A program made the translations under genes and the position numbers. A model generated the notes under the pieces. The model was not told where the DNA came from, did not search any database, and saw only the letters and a list, made by a program, of their open reading frames with translations. Shown one piece after another: positions 30,664-37,809 of a DNA stretch of 64,000 nt (its first letter is position 1; each line of letters begins with the position of its first letter). Source of the stretch: Mariniblastus sp. (lineage in GTDB: Bacteria > Planctomycetota > Planctomycetia > Pirellulales > Pirellulaceae); contig JAPKBL010000011.1 of NCBI GenBank assembly GCA_028823415.1, positions 1 through 64,000 on the forward strand, given 5' to 3'.

Positions 30664-31188
30664 ATGAAAATCGATCAGAGGATGCAACCAATCCGCCTGA
30701 TCCTGTCGGATGTAGATGGAGTCTTAACGAACGGAAACCTTAGTTTTGACAACCAAGGGATTGAGTCGAAAACCTTCCATGTTCGCGACGGGATGGGAAT
30801 TAAGCTGTGGCAACGGTCCGGCCATAAATTCGGAATCATCACGGCGCGTTCCTCACATATCGTGAAAATCAGAATGGTGGAACTGGGAGTTGAGATTGTT
30901 CGGCAAGGCTCCGAAAGCAAACTACCCGTCGGACTCCAGGTCATTCAGGAAATGGGACTAACACTCGACCAAGTTTGTTACATCGGTGACGATCTCTCTG
31001 ACCTTGGCCTCTTATCGAAAGTTGGCTTAGCCGCCACGGTTGCTGATGGCGCCCCCGAATTGAAATCAATGGCTCATATCACAACGACATCGAAAGGTGG
31101 CTCCGGAGCGATCCGAGAACTGATTGAATTGATTTTGAAATCTCAAAATCGCTGGCAAGAATTACTGCAGACCTACTACGACGCCTGA
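30664..31188 (+). CDS. kdsC: 3-deoxy-D-manno-octulosonate 8-phosphate phosphatase, HAD family
   Basis: KdsC releases phosphate from Kdo 8-phosphate, giving Kdo for the lipopolysaccharide core. It is a small HAD phosphatase (subclass C0, no cap) that forms tetramers. The nucleophile motif is LSDVDGVLT with Asp16 and Asp18. Family hallmarks are the FHVRDGMGIKLW segment, ITARSSHIV (motif II), the lysine in GSESKLPV, and YIGDDLSDLGLL (motif IV). The length of 174 aa is standard. The next gene encodes a large LptC/OstA-like protein 101 bp downstream, a pairing that mirrors kdsC-lptC-lptA in proteobacteria and supports an envelope role. Confidence 0.93.
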   Translation: MKIDQRMQPIRLILSDVDGVLTNGNLSFDNQGIESKTFHVRDGMGIKLWQRSGHKFGIITARSSHIVKIRMVELGVEIVRQGSESKLPVGLQVIQEMGLTLDQVCYIGDDLSDLGLLSKVGLAATVADGAPELKSMAHITTTSKGGSGAIRELIELILKSQNRWQELLQTYYDA

Positions 31189-31289
31189 CAAAAACGACTT
31201 GCCCGAACTTTGAAGACAAATGTCAGGATGACACGCGACTGAAACGGCAACGAAGAACCAACGACTGCCGTTGAAAAAGGATTTTTAAC

Positions 31290-34200
31290 TTGGCTACTGC
31301 GCAAACTCAAAAAATCGCACTCCCAAAACGAATCAATCCCGTTGCGCAATATTTGATGGCGCTAGCTGCAATCACATGTCTTTATTCTTGTTATGAAAAA
31401 TTCGCCGTCCCGTGGTTCGAGGGACCGCAAAGAACGATTACAAAAGTCGAATCTGATTTAGACGACGACACGGTACCACTTCATCAAGACAAATCGCGAA
31501 TCATTAGCTTACTGGGAGAGGGTTCGGACTATTGGGAACTCCAACCGTGTTCCACACTCAAACTCGATGAAGGCATTATTCTATTTCAAAAACGAAAAAA
31601 TTGTGCAGACGGCTCTGTCGAGTTTTCGCCATTCACGTTCGTTAGTGGCGAAGAGCCAGTACGCGATGGTGGCGAAAACACCTCTGCAAAACGGCCCTTC
31701 ATCGTACGCTCCACCGAAGGAGCAAACATCAAGTTCAACCAACCTTTTAACGGCATGAATCTCGACGGGATAAAACCCGTACTTTGCAAGTTACAGGGAG
31801 AGGTAGAGATTTACTCCCTCTCCGATGAAGCCAACGGCGAGTCATTGATTTACATCGCGACACGCAACGTCACCATAGATGCACATCGAATCACAACACC
31901 AGAAGCGGTCGAGTTTAAGTTTGGCGAGAGTCTCGGCATCGGCAGTGACTTGTCGGTCGAACTTGCCCACCCCTCTACTGCGTTAGCCGACTTTTCTAAC
32001 ATCACTGGAATCAACAGCCTGCAACTGACAAAAATCGAGAAAATTCACTTGGAACCTGAATCCGGAAAAACCGCAACCCCGTCCAACGCATCCCAAACAA
32101 CATTCACTTCAACGTCCCAATCGAAAAATAAAATCGAAAGTAAAAACGGGCCAATTGAAGTCACATGCAGCGGCCCCTTTAAATTTGATTTCGAAACTGG
32201 ACAAGCTGAATTCTTCGATTCCGTCACTGCCAACCAACCCGTTCAACAAAACAAAATAGAGTGTGACCACCTCGTATTGATATTTGGGTCCCCTTCGAAC
32301 ACTCAATCAACGCCCCTTAAAATCGCTCATGCCAAAACAAAAATATCCGAGCTATCACGACTAGTTGCCAACGGTGCGCCGGCGACGATCACAACTCCTT
32401 CGGCATCGATCAAAGCAAACATCCTCACATTTGATCCAGAAACAAATCTATTTTCCGGCCAAAAAAACCAAACGCCCGACGGACTTCCCGTACAAATCAA
32501 ATCCGACGAAATGCAATTGGAAGCGGAATTATTAAACTACCAAGCAAAACAAGATGGCTCATTGGGCGATTTGCAAATTGTCGGCCCTGGATGGATAAAG
32601 TTTGCAGGAAAAACCAACCAGGACGCGATCGCGGCTTCATGGAAGAATAATTTGAGAACGGTGCAGAATCCACAAAGTATAGACATTTTCGATCTGGTGC
32701 TGTCTGGTCAATCGGTCATCTCAACCGACGCTCAAACGAGTATCAGTGCCGACCAAATTAACTTGCAGATTCGCAAGACTTACGACCAGCGTTTAACCGC
32801 CCCAAATTTAACCGCCCCAACCGTCCCCTCCGCCAAACCAAACTACGTCCCCCTTCAACTTACAACGAAGGGAACGACCAATCTCCGCTCACCCGAAATT
32901 GAGGGGCAAACGGAAGAGCTGATTGCTATTTGGTTAAAAGCACCCATAGTTGGCAAAAGAATGATCACTCCGACGCCGCCCAACCAATTCCGTCCACAAA
33001 ACAGCGGGCAACTCGGATACATTCCACCAACCATTTCCACGCCCATTTCCACGCCCATTTCCGCTTCCAACCAAAGTAACCGACGGCTTCCCACAACGCC
33101 TCGCGGGTTGGCTCAATCTGCCCGTCCACGGAACCTTCTCAGTGCCAGCACAACCGACAATCGCAACACACAGACTTCCCAGACGGCTCTGCTTAAGCCT
33201 CGTCCCGATTTGAACCCACGACTAACCGATTCGCCCAAACTCGAGTTCAGCGGACAGAGATTAACGATTCTGCTCACAAACAACCAATCTCAAACCGAGG
33301 TAAAAAAAATGCTGATCCAGGGCGGGGTCACGATCAAACGAGGAACAAAATCCTTCGATGCAAACAACGCTGTAGGTCAGAAACAGAATTTACCCTTTGA
33401 AATCAAAAACAGCAGCGAGGTCGAACTTAAAAAAATTGACAACAGTGAGTTTCATCTGCTTACCATCGTCAGTGATCGGCCCGAGGGCGCGGAATTATCC
33501 TCAGCTGAATTCAGCATTTCTGGAAAGCGAATCGAAGTCAACGAACAACTTGACAAGATTGTGATCCGCGGCAAAGGCACGCTGAACTTCAATCCTAAAA
33601 AACAGGCTCAGGTCACACCCATTAAATTTAGCAAAGCTGGAACCCCCCCTCTGCAGCAAGACTCCACGCAGTTAAATGTCCAATGGGATGATGGGATGAT
33701 CTTCGATGGCTCTACCATCTACTTTCAGCAGGAAGTACATGCAAAAACTCAACAGCAGTCGCCTGACGGAGCAATCGCAACGCTCGAAACCCACAGCGAC
33801 GCCATGTCCGTTGAACTCCGCCAGCGATTTTCGTTTCGCAATTCAAAAAACGCTTCACCGGAGATCCGCGAATTCAAATTCAAGAATCACATCCCTAATT
33901 TGGATCGAGCGTTCCAGAACAATCGAAGACTACTTCCTGATCCCGTTCACCCCGAACCTGTCAGGATCCTTCGACAAAATTTCAATGCAAAACGGGAGCA
34001 AATCCAAACAGTACAGGCACAAATGGCGCTGGCCACCGTCAATATAGAATCTGGCAAAACCCAATTGGTGGGCCCCGGAAAGATTGCCATCCACCGACTG
34101 AATGCCGACAACTCCGGACTGCCCTCACTGTCCTTCGATCAACAGCAAAAACCGAACTTGGGTGCTCTGAGTTTTATCCAAATTGACTTTGAGAGGGAAA

Positions 34201-34631
34201 TGGAAATTGATAGCCAGGGCGACCGCTTAATCGCGGACGGCGGAGCCGACGTTTTCTATGACATCACTTCCAATTGGAACATCCCCAATCAAGCCAATCG
34301 AAATCCAGGAAGCGTAACGCTCCAATGCGAGACACTCGAGATCGACAAATGGGGACCCCGCAATCAAGAGGATCAAAGCGTTGAACTGCTCGCCAGTGGT
34401 AACGTTTCCTTTGAAAGTGATGCACTCGACATTACCGCCGATCGAATCACGTATAACGGCGGCGCCGAAATGATCACCATTAAAGGGAACAGTAGAAGCG
34501 ACGCTAACTTGATACATCGAAAATTTCTCGGTGACCTGAATCCGGATCGCCTCAACGCTCGAAGCTTCAACTATTTTGTCAAAGATAAATCTCTAAAAGC
34601 CGACGGCATGAGACAACTCAACATCAATTGA
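31290..34631 (+). CDS. Large LptC/OstA-like envelope protein, 1113 aa
   Basis: A single N-terminal helix (about 15-33) anchors the protein, and the rest is likely periplasmic. Several segments have the beta-rich pattern of OstA/LptA/LptC jellyroll repeats: around 275-320 (CSGPFKFDFETGQAEFFDSV), about 690-730 (QGGVTIKRGTKSFDANNAVG) and at the C-terminus (LLASGNVSFESDALDITADR to about 1110). These folds carry lipopolysaccharide from inner to outer membrane in proteobacteria. Position after kdsC supports such a role here (inference). A Pro/Thr/Ser-rich linker (about 500-640) holds two coding repeats: 15 bp at 32792-32820 and 12 bp at 33031-33062. At 1113 aa it is far larger than LptC (about 190 aa) or LptA (about 185 aa). 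TTG at 31290 is the likely start. Confidence 0.7.
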   Translation: MATAQTQKIALPKRINPVAQYLMALAAITCLYSCYEKFAVPWFEGPQRTITKVESDLDDDTVPLHQDKSRIISLLGEGSDYWELQPCSTLKLDEGIILFQKRKNCADGSVEFSPFTFVSGEEPVRDGGENTSAKRPFIVRSTEGANIKFNQPFNGMNLDGIKPVLCKLQGEVEIYSLSDEANGESLIYIATRNVTIDAHRITTPEAVEFKFGESLGIGSDLSVELAHPSTALADFSNITGINSLQLTKIEKIHLEPESGKTATPSNASQTTFTSTSQSKNKIESKNGPIEVTCSGPFKFDFETGQAEFFDSVTANQPVQQNKIECDHLVLIFGSPSNTQSTPLKIAHAKTKISELSRLVANGAPATITTPSASIKANILTFDPETNLFSGQKNQTPDGLPVQIKSDEMQLEAELLNYQAKQDGSLGDLQIVGPGWIKFAGKTNQDAIAASWKNNLRTVQNPQSIDIFDLVLSGQSVISTDAQTSISADQINLQIRKTYDQRLTAPNLTAPTVPSAKPNYVPLQLTTKGTTNLRSPEIEGQTEELIAIWLKAPIVGKRMITPTPPNQFRPQNSGQLGYIPPTISTPISTPISASNQSNRRLPTTPRGLAQSARPRNLLSASTTDNRNTQTSQTALLKPRPDLNPRLTDSPKLEFSGQRLTILLTNNQSQTEVKKMLIQGGVTIKRGTKSFDANNAVGQKQNLPFEIKNSSEVELKKIDNSEFHLLTIVSDRPEGAELSSAEFSISGKRIEVNEQLDKIVIRGKGTLNFNPKKQAQVTPIKFSKAGTPPLQQDSTQLNVQWDDGMIFDGSTIYFQQEVHAKTQQQSPDGAIATLETHSDAMSVELRQRFSFRNSKNASPEIREFKFKNHIPNLDRAFQNNRRLLPDPVHPEPVRILRQNFNAKREQIQTVQAQMALATVNIESGKTQLVGPGKIAIHRLNADNSGLPSLSFDQQQKPNLGALSFIQIDFEREMEIDSQGDRLIADGGADVFYDITSNWNIPNQANRNPGSVTLQCETLEIDKWGPRNQEDQSVELLASGNVSFESDALDITADRITYNGGAEMITIKGNSRSDANLIHRKFLGDLNPDRLNARSFNYFVKDKSLKADGMRQLNIN

Positions 34632-34682
34632 TTGGCTTGCGCGAACAGAGCAGCACTATCGGATTCCGCCTAACCTGAAGGG

Positions 34683-35654
34683 CTACTTTTCTTTCCGTTG
34701 TGGAACCGCAAGATAAAAGCGACCTTGGTACATTCCATAAGACCAAATAATTGCCTCATCTCCGTCCTCATAAATCAACTTGATGTCACCCACATGCTTG
34801 ATCCCAAATTCAACTGAATCGGGCAGCTCAATCTGACGGGGCATTAACGTGAGTGCTTTCACACCCTTGGGGGTTAGAGGGCGTTTTGAAATTAAGAGGC
34901 GAGAACGAGTGTCAGGGCTGAGTTGATCCCAGCACGTGCATCTCAGAATTTTCAGTTTCGATTCACTTTCCAATGCGCCAAGCAGGCCCTCGATGAGCGC
35001 ATCGGCGGATTCAAATCCCCCCTCAGTCAGATTGAAATTGTTCGGTGTGTCTCTCGGTTCATTTCGCCCTCGCCAAAAATCCAATGCGACTGAGTTGATG
35101 CAGTAGCGGAGGCCGGTTGGCTCAGGGCCGTCATCAAAGACATGGCCGAGATGGGCATCGCATCGCCGACAGACGACTTCTGTTCTAACAGCCCCCAACG
35201 TGTAGTCGGCCTTTTCTTTAATTGCCCCCTGCTCTCTGGGCTGATAGTAACTTGGCCATCCAGTCCCCGACTTGAATTTCGCCCGTGAATCAAACAGTTC
35301 CTGTCCACAACATCTGCACAGGTAAACCCCTTGCTCCCGATGATCCCAATATAATCCAGTGAAGGCTCGTTCGGTTCCCTTTTCGCGCGTGACCTCATAC
35401 TCGATTTCTGTGAGCTGAGATTTCCATTGTCTCTTTGACTTTGAGACCCGTCGCGGAACCGTTTTGGTTAGCACATTGGGATTTTCAGCCGCTTCGGTTA
35501 AAGTGGTCTTCTTGGTATCGCCCTGTTGCACCTGTCGAGCGTTAACGGAATTAGGTACAAGCAACTCAAGAATCAGCACAGCGCAAAAAATGAAGGATGT
35601 CTGGTATCCTAAACACCAAAACCGGCAATCACAGGTTCGAATTGACAAATTCAC
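34683..35654 (-). CDS. msrB: Exported peptide-methionine (R)-S-oxide reductase with extra C-terminal domain
   Basis: The MsrB domain (about 72-195) reduces methionine-R-sulfoxide in proteins. The two zinc CxxC pairs are Cys113/Cys116 and Cys162/Cys165. The catalytic Cys185 sits in GLRYCINSVALDF, and FKSGTGWPSYY is the usual substrate-site motif. The hydrophobic N-terminus (about 20-40) is a signal peptide, so the enzyme probably repairs envelope proteins. After the MsrB domain come about 125 residues (200-323) that I do not recognise, ending in a beta-rich stretch (IKLIYEDGDEAIIWSYG). The start is a GTG. Convergent with nothing nearby; the gene upstream on the plus strand overlaps only if its longest frame is used. 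Confidence 0.87.
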   Translation of the reverse strand: MNLSIRTCDCRFWCLGYQTSFIFCAVLILELLVPNSVNARQVQQGDTKKTTLTEAAENPNVLTKTVPRRVSKSKRQWKSQLTEIEYEVTREKGTERAFTGLYWDHREQGVYLCRCCGQELFDSRAKFKSGTGWPSYYQPREQGAIKEKADYTLGAVRTEVVCRRCDAHLGHVFDDGPEPTGLRYCINSVALDFWRGRNEPRDTPNNFNLTEGGFESADALIEGLLGALESESKLKILRCTCWDQLSPDTRSRLLISKRPLTPKGVKALTLMPRQIELPDSVEFGIKHVGDIKLIYEDGDEAIIWSYGMYQGRFYLAVPQRKEK

Positions 35655-35742
35655 GTGGGTTCCTCAATCTGAAACATCAGTTGGCGTCGTTGACTCGACT
35701 GTCATGCCGGTTTTTATTATCACTTGGACACGAAGCGTCGCA

Positions 35743-36534
35743 ATGAATTCAAACTCAAATCAAGCCTCGGGTCAAGAAGATCATCTCTCTGCGGAACCGA
35801 CAAAATTACACAAACACAACAAAAAATGGCTCATTGTTGTCATTGTGCTGCTTTTTGCGTTCTTGAGTTACCTATCTCGCTCCTATTTGAACCTCGATTA
35901 TCTGGCTCAGCAAGAAACCCAGTTAAAAGAGTTTTTTCAGTCTAATCCCCTTCTGGTTTATGCGGTCGCATTTTTTATCTATGTCGCCGTTACTGGACTT
36001 TCGATCCCAGGAGCGACGGCCCTGTCCCTGCTTTATGCCTGGTTTTTCGATTTTCTACCCGGTCTCATATTGATTAGTTTCGCATCGACAGCCGGCGCGA
36101 CGATCGCATTTCTTATCAGCCGGTATCTTTTTCGTGACTGGTTTCAAAAACGATTTCACGACCGCATCGTGATCATCAACGAAGCCATAGAACGGGAAGG
36201 GAATTCGTACCTATTCATGATGCGGCTGATCCCCGTCTTTCCATTTTTTGTTGTCAACGCGGTGATGGGATTAACTAAAATTAAAATCCTGACATTTTGG
36301 TGGGTCAGTCAAATCGGAATGCTCGCGGGGACAATCGTGTACGTCTACGCGGGTTCGCGAATCCCAAATCTCGCTACGCTCCAGCAAGAGGGAATCAAAG
36401 CCGTCTTCTCGGGGCCACAGCTTATCCAGCTGACCCTGGCGTTCTCAATGCTGGGCACTTTTCCAATCGCCGCGAAAAAAATAATTTCGTTTTTACGACA
36501 TCGATCTCAACAGGCAACGCAAAAAAATAACTAG
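35743..36534 (+). CDS. TVP38/TMEM64 (DedA-like) membrane protein
   Basis: The protein is an integral membrane protein of the SNARE-associated/VTT family. Homologues have been linked to lipid scrambling or transport, but the exact activity here is unknown. Visible are a first helix (WLIVVIVLLFAFLSYLS), the re-entrant VTT region with YVAVTGLSIPGATALSLLYAWFF, the FLISRYLFRDW motif and RLIPVFPFFVVNAVMG. The final helices include the family's VYAGS. The frame is open further upstream, to 35464, but that part overlaps the msrB gene and looks non-coding. The ATG at 35743 gives a normal 263-aa protein. The stop lies 7 bp from the stop of the convergent crotonase gene. Confidence 0.88.
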   Translation: MNSNSNQASGQEDHLSAEPTKLHKHNKKWLIVVIVLLFAFLSYLSRSYLNLDYLAQQETQLKEFFQSNPLLVYAVAFFIYVAVTGLSIPGATALSLLYAWFFDFLPGLILISFASTAGATIAFLISRYLFRDWFQKRFHDRIVIINEAIEREGNSYLFMMRLIPVFPFFVVNAVMGLTKIKILTFWWVSQIGMLAGTIVYVYAGSRIPNLATLQQEGIKAVFSGPQLIQLTLAFSMLGTFPIAAKKIISFLRHRSQQATQKNN

Positions 36535-36541
36535 GCGAAAA

Positions 36542-37285
36542 CTAGAGCCGGCCGTCAATATATTGCTGAATCGTTGCATCGGTTTCGGGTTGATTCCAGA
36601 CCTTAAAAACTTCAGGGTCGAACTGAGGCGAATGCAGGGCCAATCGATCGATGACCGGTGCCCTCAGCTGCCGCTTTGTTATTTGAAAAACTGATTCCGG
36701 CAATTCTGCGAGCGATTGCACTGCTTTTATCGAGTCTTGGATTAGTTTTTCTGGAGAACACAACCCATTCACCAAACGCGCTGAGATCGCCTCCTCGTTT
36801 ACATATGTCTTTCCAGCAAACACCACGTCCTGAGTCCCGCGATTCCCAAGTGAAAATCGCATCATCTCGATAGCAATCGTCGGTAACGGAACTCCTAATC
36901 GTCGCTCTGGCATTCCAATTTTCACATCCCTCGCAATCAGCCGCTCATCACAAGCCAACGCCAAAGCACACCCCCCCGCGATAGCAGGACCATTGATCGC
37001 AGCGACAATCGGCTTAGAGAATCGAAATGCAGTCTCAAAACACTCAATCAACGCTCTCAGAAACGCCTCTCGCTGCTGATCCTTGAGTTTCAACAACTTC
37101 TTCAAATCGACACCGGCGGAAAAAACACGATCGTTACCAGTCAGCAAAACAGCGGAAACGTCGGATTCTTCAATCGACCTCAACGAATCCGTCAACAACT
37201 GACAAAACGTTAAATCCATTGCATTGACTTTTCCGTCATCCATTCGAATCGTGCTGACGCCTTCGTTGTTTTCTACCGTTAACAT
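36542..37285 (-). CDS. Enoyl-CoA hydratase/isomerase family protein
   Basis: The protein has the crotonase fold and should act on an acyl-CoA thioester. Typical features are the KVNAMDL N-terminal motif, the oxyanion-hole segments FSAGVDLKKLL and AAINGPAIAGGCALALACDERL, and GMPERRLGVPLP, which contains a candidate catalytic Glu. The substrate cannot be predicted because crotonases include hydratases, isomerases and hydrolases. The open frame reaches a TTG at 37348, but AAGGA sits 6 nt before the ATG at 37285, and the MLTVENNEGVSTI start matches the family. The length is 247 aa. Upstream, at 37366-37399, lie putative enhancer sites of the divergent small RNA. Confidence 0.88.
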   Translation of the reverse strand: MLTVENNEGVSTIRMDDGKVNAMDLTFCQLLTDSLRSIEESDVSAVLLTGNDRVFSAGVDLKKLLKLKDQQREAFLRALIECFETAFRFSKPIVAAINGPAIAGGCALALACDERLIARDVKIGMPERRLGVPLPTIAIEMMRFSLGNRGTQDVVFAGKTYVNEEAISARLVNGLCSPEKLIQDSIKAVQSLAELPESVFQITKRQLRAPVIDRLALHSPQFDPEVFKVWNQPETDATIQQYIDGRL

Positions 37286-37365
37286 TCTTTTCCTTGTAAC
37301 CATCGATTTAGTTTTGCCACCTTCGGCCAACTCATCGTTAAAAAGCAAATCTCAGCCTCAGAACC

Positions 37366-37399
37366 GTCTCAATGTGAGACAAATTTCTCAAAACGAGAC
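37366..37399. promoter_or_regulatory. Tandem inverted repeats, putative enhancer (activator) sites
   Basis: GTCTCA-ATG-TGAGAC (37366-37380) is a perfect 6-bp inverted repeat. TTCTCAAAACGAGAC (37385-37399) is a closely related second copy (11 of 15 positions, sharing TCTCA and GAGAC). The centres lie 19 bp apart, at about -139 and -120 from the predicted start 37512. A weaker third copy may lie at 37350-37363. Distance, symmetry and duplication are what is expected for sites of a sigma-54 enhancer-binding protein. Confidence 0.7.
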
Positions 37400-37484
37400 A
37401 ACTTCCAGTCCCCCAAAAATGATGTTGAATGAAAATTACGTCTGAACTCCGGTCGTTTTAGCAACTTAACAAAAAACTTGCCGA

Positions 37485-37501
37485 TTGGCACAGAGATTGC
37501 A
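37485..37501 (+). promoter_or_regulatory. Sigma-54 (RpoN) promoter
   Basis: TTGGCACAGAGATTGCA carries the invariant GG (37487-37488) and GC (37499-37500) with exactly 10 bp between. It also has the flanking TGGCAC and TTGCA preferred by sigma-54. Setting the C of GC at -12 puts +1 at the G of 37512, which begins the predicted structured RNA. No protein-coding start lies within 290 bp downstream, so the transcript is probably non-coding. Confidence 0.85.
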
Positions 37502-37511
37502 TTCTCTTATT

Positions 37512-37583
37512 GTCAGTCAGCGGGTATCAGTCCCCCAACGCTCTAATCCCATCCGCCTCCGGGGCGTCCCGCTGACTCTTTTC
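37512..37583 (+). ncRNA. Candidate sigma-54-dependent small RNA, about 72 nt
   Basis: From the predicted start at 37512 the RNA enters a perfect 10-bp stem, AGTCAGCGGG (37515-37524) with CCCGCTGACT (37568-37577), followed by CTTTTC. This closing stem plus U-rich tail also forms an intrinsic terminator. Inside, a small hairpin (CGCC 37554-37557 with GGCG 37563-37566) sits beside a roughly 29-nt unpaired stretch, 37525-37553, that is rich in C (UCCCCCAACGC, UAAUCCC). CCTCC at 37556-37560 and UCCCCC could pair with Shine-Dalgarno regions. No open frame with a ribosome site is present. Known sigma-54 small RNAs (Qrr, GlmY/GlmZ, CrcZ) provide a precedent, but I see no sequence match to them. Confidence 0.7.
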
Positions 37584-37598
37584 AATTGACCATCATAC

Positions 37599-37646
37599 CA
37601 AACGTGACCTGCGAACGAACTTATCAGCAGTGTCACGTTTGTTTTT
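37599..37646 (+). terminator. Second intrinsic terminator downstream of the small RNA
   Basis: CAAACGTGAC (37599-37608) and GTCACGTTTG (37632-37641) form a perfect 10-bp stem with a 23-nt loop, followed by five T. If transcription reads through the first stop at about 37583, it should end here, giving an RNA of about 135 nt. Confidence 0.7.
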
Positions 37647-37797
37647 GCGCCTTCTGAGAAATTTTCTTCCGCGGAAATACGTAATCAAGCGTGGCCCATC
37701 GTTTGTTTTTGGTGACATTCTCGCAAAAACACAGTCCACTCCAAAAATGAACGCACTCTAAATCGCGAGATTAACTGCCTGCTTTGCCAGTCAAAGC

Positions 37798-37803
37798 TAT
37801 AAT
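37798..37803 (+). promoter_or_regulatory. -10 box (TATAAT) immediately before the 37810 gene
   Basis: A perfect TATAAT ends 6 bp before the ATG at 37810. Initiation 6-8 nt after the box would fall on or beside the start codon, giving a leaderless or nearly leaderless mRNA. No good -35 element at 17 bp is visible, so the call is tentative. Confidence 0.4.
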
Positions 37804-37809
37804 TCAGGG

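Noticed and set aside
35464-35742. 93-codon N-terminal extension of the TVP38-like gene
   Set aside because: The extension overlaps the start of the msrB gene and does not resemble the family; the ATG at 35743 gives a normal length.
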